From NCBI GenBank assembly GCA_964352225.1, contig CAYGRM010000195.1:1-12252 (forward strand): a DNA stretch of 12,252 nt, written 5' to 3'. Source of the stretch: CAJQQY01 sp964352225. GTDB lineage: Bacteria; Bacteroidota; Bacteroidia; Chitinophagales; Saprospiraceae. Both the position numbers and the translations under genes were made by a program. Positions 7,728 to 12,252 of the stretch are shown piece after piece (positions within the stretch are counted from its first letter, which is position 1; every line of letters starts with the position of its first letter). Below the pieces are notes generated by a model. The model was not told the origin of the DNA. It ran no database searches and was given only the letters and a program-made list of their open reading frames with translations.

Positions 7728-8987
7728 ATGACGAGTAAAATTGAATGGGTAATAATAATAGGGCTGATTTTTTTCTCTCTAAAATTTGCAAATGGACAAT
7801 CGAATCCAAGTGAAAAGTTTTTGCAAAAAGTTGGAGAATTAGATAGTCTATATTCCAAAACCTTGAAAGAAAATAGAAAGTTTTATGTTCAACTTCCAGT
7901 CAGTTATAATTCTGATAGCAACCAAAAATATCCAGTAGTTTTTATCATTGATGGTGAAGTTTTGCTGCCTGCTGTTAACAACGTTCAAAGTTTTTATAGC
8001 GGTGGCTTTACCCCTGAAATGGTGCTAGTAGGCATTTCTAATTCGAATAACAGAATAAGAGATTTGACAACTTCGGAAGTACAAGAGTTATACGGAATGC
8101 CTTTTAATGGAGAAAGTGGTGGAGCAAATAATTTTAGTAAATTCCTTGAATCTGAATTAATTCCTTTCATTGAAAAAAAATATCCTGTAACTACATTTAG
8201 AACATTAATTGGTCATTCCTATGGAGGGTTATTTGGAGTTTATACCCTGATAAATCATCCATATTTATTTTCCAATTATTTAATTATTGATCCTAGTCTT
8301 GATTGGGATAATCAAAGATTATTAACTGAGTCAACAGAGAAACTCCACAGTAATGACTATAAAGGCAAATCATTATTTCTCTCCTTAGGAGGTCAGTTGC
8401 ATATGCAAAATCCTGCAGTTACGATAGATAATGTGATGGAAGACACCACAGGTTTTACATTGTTTGCGAGATCTAATATTGCTTTTTCGAATATAGTAAA
8501 GCTAAACAAGAAAAACGGATTAGCCTTTGAATGGAAATTTTATCCAAGAGATTTGCACGGGACTATTCCATTTCCTTCAATAATGGATGGTTTGATATCT
8601 AACTTTGAATGGTTTCAAATGGAAAATACGAATAAATTTAATCAGCCTAATACCCAAAAAGAAGAATTGTTTAGCATCATAAATTATCGAGCCAATAAGC
8701 TTGAACGTTATTTTGGTTATGTGGTTCCACCATATCCAGAGGATCTTTTAAATGCACTTGGCTATATGAGTTTAGATATGGGACAATCAAATAAGTCAAA
8801 AATGTTTTTTGAATTTGCGATTAAATATTACCCGAATAGTGCAAATTCATACGAATCGATGGCAGATTATTATGAAAGGAATAAGGATTATGATAATGCA
8901 ATAAAGTTTACAACCAAAGCTTATGAAATTAGTAATAAAGCTTACCATCAGCAACAAATTGAAACACTTAAAGAAAAAAAGAATTGA
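7728..8987 (+). CDS. Exported alpha/beta-hydrolase, esterase D (Fes/IroE-like) family, with TPR-like C-terminus
   Basis: This 419-residue protein is predicted to be a periplasmic or surface serine esterase. Residues 1-23 form a signal peptide (hydrophobic IIIGLIFFSLKFA, then NGQS). The catalytic domain spans about residues 35-300. YPVVFIIDGE is an early strand, the nucleophile elbow is GHSYGG with Ser164, LIIDPSLDWDN (Asp188/Asp194) follows the next strand as in this family, and His277 in DLHGTIPFPSIMDGL is the likely catalytic histidine. Residues ~340-419 resemble two TPR units (ALGYMSLDMGQSNKSKMFFEFAIKYYP, then ADYYERNKDYDNAIKFTTKAYE). Relatives include enterobactin-type siderophore esterases and other acyl esterases, so the substrate is open. 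The neighbouring TonB-dependent receptor permits, but does not prove, a siderophore role. No terminator is seen after the stop. Confidence 0.85.
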   Translation: MTSKIEWVIIIGLIFFSLKFANGQSNPSEKFLQKVGELDSLYSKTLKENRKFYVQLPVSYNSDSNQKYPVVFIIDGEVLLPAVNNVQSFYSGGFTPEMVLVGISNSNNRIRDLTTSEVQELYGMPFNGESGGANNFSKFLESELIPFIEKKYPVTTFRTLIGHSYGGLFGVYTLINHPYLFSNYLIIDPSLDWDNQRLLTESTEKLHSNDYKGKSLFLSLGGQLHMQNPAVTIDNVMEDTTGFTLFARSNIAFSNIVKLNKKNGLAFEWKFYPRDLHGTIPFPSIMDGLISNFEWFQMENTNKFNQPNTQKEELFSIINYRANKLERYFGYVVPPYPEDLLNALGYMSLDMGQSNKSKMFFEFAIKYYPNSANSYESMADYYERNKDYDNAIKFTTKAYEISNKAYHQQQIETLKEKKN

Positions 8988-9082
8988 AGAAAAAGAAAGT
9001 TATGACTGATTAAGTTTTCGTTCTTGAAATTTTAAAAACAAATAATTATCCTTTTCCATTTCTCATCTTGAAATCCTTAAAC

Positions 9083-9090
9083 TATTTTTG
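9083..9090 (+). promoter_or_regulatory. Candidate -7 element of the aminopeptidase gene
   Basis: TATTTTTG is an exact TAnnTTTG match, 31 bases before the ATG at 9122. The nearest TTG (9068-9070) is only 12 bases upstream, so the -33 element is missing or atypical. If real, it puts the transcript start downstream of the TTG codon at 9068 and supports the ATG start. Confidence 0.4.
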
Positions 9091-9121
9091 TCAAATAATA
9101 AATCAAAGAAAAAAATCAACC

Positions 9122-10513
9122 ATGTTTGCAAAAGAAACTTACACTCAACGAAGAAATGATTTAAAAGAAAAAGTAGGCTCAGGATTAATCCTTCTGATGG
9201 GGAATGAAGAGACTCCGATGAATTACAAGGACAATACTTTTCGATTCAGACAAGACAGTAATTTTTTATATTATCTAGGACTTGATATTTATCATCAAGC
9301 AGCCATCATTGATATTGACGAAAATAAAACGATCATTTTCGGAGATGATCTTTCGGTTGATTATATCGTTTGGATGGGAGCGCAACCTACCATGAAAGAG
9401 CTCGCTGAAAAAACTGGAGCAGAAGAAACACAGCCTTATAACAATATATCTACATATTTAAAAAACGCTAAATCAAAAGGGCAAGAAATCCATTTCCTTC
9501 CTCCATACCGAACAGAGAATATGTTGAAAATGGAAGAATGGTTAGACATTCGAGTAAAGGATTTAGCTAACCATACTTCTAAAAAATTAACTCAAGCAGT
9601 TATTTCTCAACGGTCGATTAAATCTTCAGAAGAAATTGTTCAAATGGAACATGCTGTATCTATAACCAAAGAGATGCATGTTGCAGCTATGAGAGCCGCC
9701 AAAGAAGGAAGAAAGGAATATGATCTTGCTGGAATAGCTCATGGGATTGCCAGAGGATGTGGTGGTGATTTAGCTTATTCGATTATTATGACCGTCAATG
9801 GTCAAACCCTACATAACCATTATCATGGGAATACTTTAAAAAATGGACAGTTGGTTTTAGGAGATTTTGGAGCAGAAAATGGGATGCATTACGCAGGTGA
9901 TATTACTCGAACTTTTCCAGTTGCCAAAACTTTTACCCAAAAGCAAAAAGAAATTTATCAATTGGTATTAGACGCAGAAGAAAATGCCATTCAAGCACTT
10001 AAGCCAGGTATCGCTTACAAAACAATACATTTACAAGCTGCTAAAGACATGGCAGATGGGTTAAAATCTTTAGGCTTGATGAAAGGAGATATGGATGAAG
10101 CAGTTGCTGAAGGAGCACATGCTTTATTTTTTCCACACGGGTTAGGACATATGATTGGGTTAGATGTTCATGATATGGAAGATCTTGGAGAAGACCTGGT
10201 GGGCTATCGAGAGGGTTTAGAAAGAAGTACTCAGTTCGGTTTGAAATCATTGAGACTTGGAAAAGAATTAGAAGAGGGAAATGTATTGACAGTAGAACCT
10301 GGTTTGTATTTTATTCCAGAGTTAATCGATCAATGGCAAGCTGAAAATAAATTTTCTAACTTTTTGAATTATGAAAAAATAAATACTTACAAAGATTTTG
10401 GAGGAATAAGAATTGAAGATAATATTTTAGTTACCAAAGATGGTCATCAGATATTAGGCCCTAGAATTCCTAAAACGATTAAAGAAGTAGAAGCTGAAAG
10501 AAATCACAAATAG
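9122..10513 (+). CDS. pepP: Xaa-Pro aminopeptidase (aminopeptidase P, M24B family)
   Basis: This 463-residue metallopeptidase removes the N-terminal residue from peptides with proline in second position and is probably cytoplasmic, as there is no signal peptide. Residues 1-~130 match the AMP_N domain (RRNDLKEKVGSGLILLMG, TFRFRQDSNFLYYLGL). From ~165 comes the pita-bread M24 catalytic domain. All five expected dinuclear metal ligands are present: Asp248 (LGDFGAE), Asp260 (AGDITRTFP), His343 (HGLGH), Glu392 (TVEPGLY) and Glu432 (GIRIEDN). His339 and His350 (DVHD) match further conserved active-site histidines. The region between the two Glu ligands has an insert typical of longer aminopeptidase P proteins. 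The frame is open back to a TTG at 9068. I prefer the ATG at 9122 because the AMP_N homology begins right after it (FAKETYTQRR), the leader is A-rich, and a -7 element lies between the two codons. It looks like a housekeeping gene unrelated to the RiPP genes downstream. Confidence 0.92.
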   Translation: MFAKETYTQRRNDLKEKVGSGLILLMGNEETPMNYKDNTFRFRQDSNFLYYLGLDIYHQAAIIDIDENKTIIFGDDLSVDYIVWMGAQPTMKELAEKTGAEETQPYNNISTYLKNAKSKGQEIHFLPPYRTENMLKMEEWLDIRVKDLANHTSKKLTQAVISQRSIKSSEEIVQMEHAVSITKEMHVAAMRAAKEGRKEYDLAGIAHGIARGCGGDLAYSIIMTVNGQTLHNHYHGNTLKNGQLVLGDFGAENGMHYAGDITRTFPVAKTFTQKQKEIYQLVLDAEENAIQALKPGIAYKTIHLQAAKDMADGLKSLGLMKGDMDEAVAEGAHALFFPHGLGHMIGLDVHDMEDLGEDLVGYREGLERSTQFGLKSLRLGKELEEGNVLTVEPGLYFIPELIDQWQAENKFSNFLNYEKINTYKDFGGIRIEDNILVTKDGHQILGPRIPKTIKEVEAERNHK

Positions 10514-10554
10514 GATTATTAAACATGTTCTAAAGCTTAGAACTTATTCTTAGT

Positions 10555-10590
10555 AAACGGAGTTAGCATTTATTGTTAACTCCGTTTCTT
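10555..10590 (+). terminator. Intrinsic terminator after the aminopeptidase gene
   Basis: AAACGGAGTTA (10555-10565) and TAACTCCGTTT (10577-10587) form a perfect 11-bp stem with an 11-base loop, followed by CTTATT. The U tract is short, but the stem is long and stands 41 bases after the stop codon. It marks the boundary between the household genes and the RiPP region. Confidence 0.8.
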
Positions 10591-10992
10591 ATTAAGGAAT
10601 GGTCAAACAATAGCTGATAACATTTTAAGAATTCTCCTAAATTTATTCTTCGTTAAAAATGGTTCCTAAATAAATTGTTTTTGTATTTGTAAAAAATAAA
10701 TGTTTCTTTGCATGCTGCACTAAAGTGAAATGAAGTTATGTTATTATTAATATGAAAAAATAGAAACTTTTGATTCATATAACCGTTTAAGATGAATTAT
10801 GATTTTTTGGCATAGTTATTGAACTGATATCCAGTCTAAAACCTATTAGACATTTATAGCATTTAAGTTCCTAAAACTTAAACCGATTATTCTAAATCCC
10901 ACGAACTATCCTTAAGAATAACAACCTCTTTTGGAAAAATCACCTAACTAACTTCCTGCATTTTATTAACCAAATGCTCACTTGATATTCAA
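10591..10992. other. Non-coding stretch of about 400 bases before the RiPP genes
   Basis: Stops are dense in all three + frames, and every ATG leads to an ORF shorter than 10 codons. No Gly-Gly leader peptide or other precursor-like ORF is visible on either strand. The best - strand ORF (10778 to 10653, 41 codons) is a low-complexity Phe/Asn/Lys string and is not credible. No exact TAnnTTTG element is present. What it does hold is inverted repeats: GTCTAA/TTAGAC at 10834-10851, TTTAAGTT/AACTTAAA at 10862-10882 and CACTTGA/TCAAGTG at 10979-10995. It is most likely the control region of the peptidase/dehydratase genes. Confidence 0.55.
10862..10882. promoter_or_regulatory. Perfect 8-bp inverted repeat upstream of the C39 peptidase gene
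   Basis: TTTAAGTT (10862-10869) and AACTTAAA (10875-10882) are exact inverted copies around the 5-base loop CCTAA. There is no U tract after it, so a terminator is unlikely. A dimeric-regulator site or an RNA hairpin is possible. A second, 6-bp dyad (GTCTAA/TTAGAC) lies just upstream at 10834-10851. Confidence 0.35.
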
Positions 10993-10995
10993 GTG
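10979..10995. promoter_or_regulatory. Palindrome immediately upstream of the C39 peptidase start
   Basis: CACTTGA (10979-10985) and TCAAGTG (10989-10995) are exact 7-bp arms around TAT. The right arm contains the GTG at 10993 that could be read as an early start codon. If translation begins at the ATG at 11026, the palindrome sits 30 bases before it and could be an operator or leader hairpin. Confidence 0.35.
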
Positions 10996-11025
10996 GAGTT
11001 AAACGATTTACAAAAACAAACATTT

Positions 11026-11499
11026 ATGATTCCTCAATTTCCTTTTCACAGGCAATTAGGTGAGTTCGATTGTGGAGTTTCCTGTCTCAAAATGATCACC
11101 GATTATTTTGGAAAATCCATTTCTTTTGAAACACTTCAGCACTTTTTACCTGTTCATGAAGAAGGCGTTTCCCTCAAAGATATGAGTGATTTAGCTAACA
11201 GTATTGGTTTAAAAACTATGGGAGTTAAAGTCAATTATGAACGACTGGTCGAAGATATTCCTACACCTTGTATTGCATTTTGGCGACAACAACATTTCGT
11301 GGTTATTTATCATGTTAGTGATGAATATATTTGGATAGCTGATCCAGCTTCAAGAGGTATTTACGTTCAATCCAAAGAAATTTTTAAAGAAGGATGGATT
11401 TGTGACGAAAATCTAGAATCAGGAATATTATTATTATTCGAAAAAACACCTTCTTTTTCTGAATCTAAAATTTCAAAAAATTTAGAGTTGAGTATTTAA
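11026..11499 (+). CDS. Stand-alone C39 family cysteine peptidase (bacteriocin leader peptidase domain)
   Basis: The product is 157 residues from this ATG. C39 peptidases cut RiPP or bacteriocin precursors after a Gly-Gly-type leader. All catalytic parts are visible: Gln10 of RQLGEFDCG for the oxyanion hole, Cys16 as nucleophile, His90 in QQHFVVIYH, and Asp106 in IADPA. GVSCLKMITDYFGKSISFETL, EEGVSLKDMSDLANSIGLKTMGVKV and GWICDENLESGILLLFEKTP fit the family throughout. In PCAT exporters this domain is fused to membrane and ATPase domains (about 700 residues in all). Here the protein ends about a dozen residues after the C39 domain, with no transporter remnant downstream, so it is either a true stand-alone peptidase or an old truncation. 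A GTG at 10993 would add 11 residues. I prefer the ATG because homology starts a few residues later and the leader is A-rich. The dehydratase gene downstream makes lanthipeptide-leader processing the likely job. Confidence 0.87.
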   Translation: MIPQFPFHRQLGEFDCGVSCLKMITDYFGKSISFETLQHFLPVHEEGVSLKDMSDLANSIGLKTMGVKVNYERLVEDIPTPCIAFWRQQHFVVIYHVSDEYIWIADPASRGIYVQSKEIFKEGWICDENLESGILLLFEKTPSFSESKISKNLELSI

Positions 11500-11550
11500 G
11501 CAAACTATGAGAAAACCTGAATCAAATTAACTCTAAATCAACTGATTCAG
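11480..11550 (+). other. Inverted repeats at the 3' end of the C39 gene and its spacer
   Basis: CTGAATCA (11517-11524) and TGATTCAG (11543-11550) form an 8-bp hairpin with an 18-base loop. That loop contains AACTCTAAAT (11529-11538), the exact inverse of ATTTAGAGTT (11480-11489) in the last codons of the C39 gene. The RNA could therefore fold as a hairpin, as a competing long-range pairing, or as a pseudoknot, just before the terminator at 11578. Functional meaning is inference. Confidence 0.35.
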
Positions 11551-11577
11551 ACCATCTAAAAAAACCTATTGTATTTG

Positions 11578-11613
11578 ATGGCAGATAGTGCAAAACTATA
11601 CTGCCATTTTTTT
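11578..11613 (+). terminator. Terminator or attenuator hairpin between the C39 and lanB genes
   Basis: ATGGCAG-ATAGT (11578-11589) pairs with ACTAT-A-CTGCCAT (11595-11607): 12 base pairs with one bulged A and a 5-base loop, followed by seven T then ATTTTT. It is a strong intrinsic terminator, 78 bases after the C39 stop and 36 bases before the preferred lanB start. Its first three bases are an ATG in the lanB frame. It may be a partial terminator that sets the ratio of peptidase to dehydratase. Confidence 0.8.
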
Positions 11614-11649
11614 ATTTTTAGATTTTGTTTCAATAATCAAAATACAAAT

Positions 11650-12252
11650 TTGAAATTATTTCCGCACATTTTGGCTAGGGTAGGAGGCAGCACTTTTTCA
11701 AAAGTGGAAGCATTATCATTTGGAAAAATGTCTTTTGTAGATATATTGTTACAAAGAGAAAGTAACCTCGAATTTCAATTTGAAAAAGTACTTCAAACTT
11801 TTGCAGAAACGATAGAAAAAATCCATGACTACAAATATCGAGCGATTTTAATTAACGGAAAAAAAGATTTTCAAAATCAACGTTTTTCTTTTTTAAAAAA
11901 AATAAAGAAGATCAATGATGATGAAATGTTAAGCGCTTTGATTTTTAATATTTCTGTTTATTCTGATTGGAAAATGGAATTTGAAAACTTGAAAAAAGAG
12001 TTTGACATTATTTTTCAAGAAGAAGAGTTCCTCCAATTTTCTTTTTTAAAAGATTTTTTTCAAAAGGAGGATTTCCAAAAAGGTCTACTTCAATCTAGTC
12101 ACTCTTTATATCACCAAAACAAGAAATTAGCTTCAAAATCGCCAAGAGATTTTAGGAAAAAAGAAAGACAAACCTTGCGAGCCTTGGCTCAATACTTTTA
12201 TAGAATTGGTGCTAAAACTTCCCCGTTTAGTCATTTCACCACACTTGATATT
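11650..12252 (+). CDS. Lantibiotic dehydratase (LanB) N-terminal part, cut by the window edge
   Basis: The first 201 residues are visible with no stop before the edge; full LanB proteins have about 700-1000 residues. LanB glutamylates Ser/Thr of a precursor using glutamyl-tRNA and eliminates glutamate to give Dha/Dhb, the first step of class I lanthipeptide synthesis. The N-terminal LFPHILARVGGSTFSKVEAL fits the opening strand (normally a ylvRxP-type motif). A helix-rich, charged middle follows, and FRKKERQTLRALAQYFYRIGAKTSPFSHFTTLDI at residues ~168-201 fits the family's R-x3-R/K-x-T/S-P-F motif (Arg185, Lys189, Ser191). The start is uncertain: the only in-frame start codons are TTG at 11650, right at the homology, and ATG at 11578, which lies on the terminator stem and would add a poor 24-residue extension rich in Phe, Cys and Asn. 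I prefer TTG. The C39 gene upstream supports a RiPP cluster running on to the right. Confidence 0.8.
   Translation, partial: MKLFPHILARVGGSTFSKVEALSFGKMSFVDILLQRESNLEFQFEKVLQTFAETIEKIHDYKYRAILINGKKDFQNQRFSFLKKIKKINDDEMLSALIFNISVYSDWKMEFENLKKEFDIIFQEEEFLQFSFLKDFFQKEDFQKGLLQSSHSLYHQNKKLASKSPRDFRKKERQTLRALAQYFYRIGAKTSPFSHFTTLDI

Noticed and set aside
9068..9121. TTG start that would lengthen the aminopeptidase by 18 residues
   Set aside because: The extension has no AMP_N similarity, TTG starts are rare in this group, and an exact -7 element at 9083-9090 would place the transcript start after it.
10653..10778. 41-codon ORF on the - strand as a possible precursor peptide
   Set aside because: It is low-complexity, has no leader cleavage motif, encodes only one Cys and lies in AT-rich spacer DNA.
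10591..10992. A tRNA, riboswitch or CRISPR array in the long spacer
   Set aside because: There is no cloverleaf, no known aptamer-like consensus and no regularly spaced repeats, only short isolated dyads.
10993..11025. GTG start giving the C39 peptidase 11 more residues
   Set aside because: The GTG is part of a palindrome arm and the added residues are not conserved C39 sequence. The ATG at 11026 fits better, though GTG cannot be ruled out.
11578..11649. ATG start giving LanB a 24-residue N-terminal extension
   Set aside because: The extension is encoded by a terminator hairpin and its U tract and reads as a Phe/Asn/Cys-rich string unlike LanB. The frame may be open there by chance.

Overview
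The window looks like chromosomal DNA of a Bacteroidota bacterium, probably an environmental or marine member of the Cytophagia/Flavobacteriia type. The support is AT-rich sequence, a secreted protein with a type IX secretion (T9SS) C-terminal sorting domain, a TonB-dependent receptor with an N-terminal carboxypeptidase-regulatory-like domain, start codons preceded by A-rich leaders instead of Shine-Dalgarno boxes, and promoters of the TTG-N19-TAnnTTTG type. All six recognisable genes are on the + strand. The genus cannot be told from this window.

Left part (1-7620): a 1440-residue T9SS-exported protein built from three near-identical ~440-residue modules, then a 957-residue TonB-dependent receptor. 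Each has its own strong terminator, and the spacer between them holds a cluster of GTAAA/TTTAC boxes and a CGTCA dyad. They may act together at the cell surface (capture outside, import through the outer membrane), but that rests on adjacency and class only.

Middle part (7621-10590): an exported esterase of the Fes/IroE (esterase D) type with a C-terminal TPR-like tail, then an Xaa-Pro aminopeptidase (M24B) with all five metal ligands. These look like ordinary household or nutrient genes. A clear terminator follows the peptidase.

Right part (10591-12252): about 400 bases without a credible gene but with inverted repeats, then a stand-alone C39 (bacteriocin-leader) cysteine peptidase, a structured spacer with a strong terminator hairpin, and the first ~200 residues of a lantibiotic dehydratase (LanB) cut by the window edge. 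This is the left end of a class I lanthipeptide-type RiPP cluster and is the most interesting part of the window. No precursor peptide gene, cyclase or exporter is visible here; they would be expected to the right. Two features are unusual: the C39 peptidase is not fused to an ABC transporter, and a terminator hairpin lies directly in front of (or over the alternative start of) lanB.
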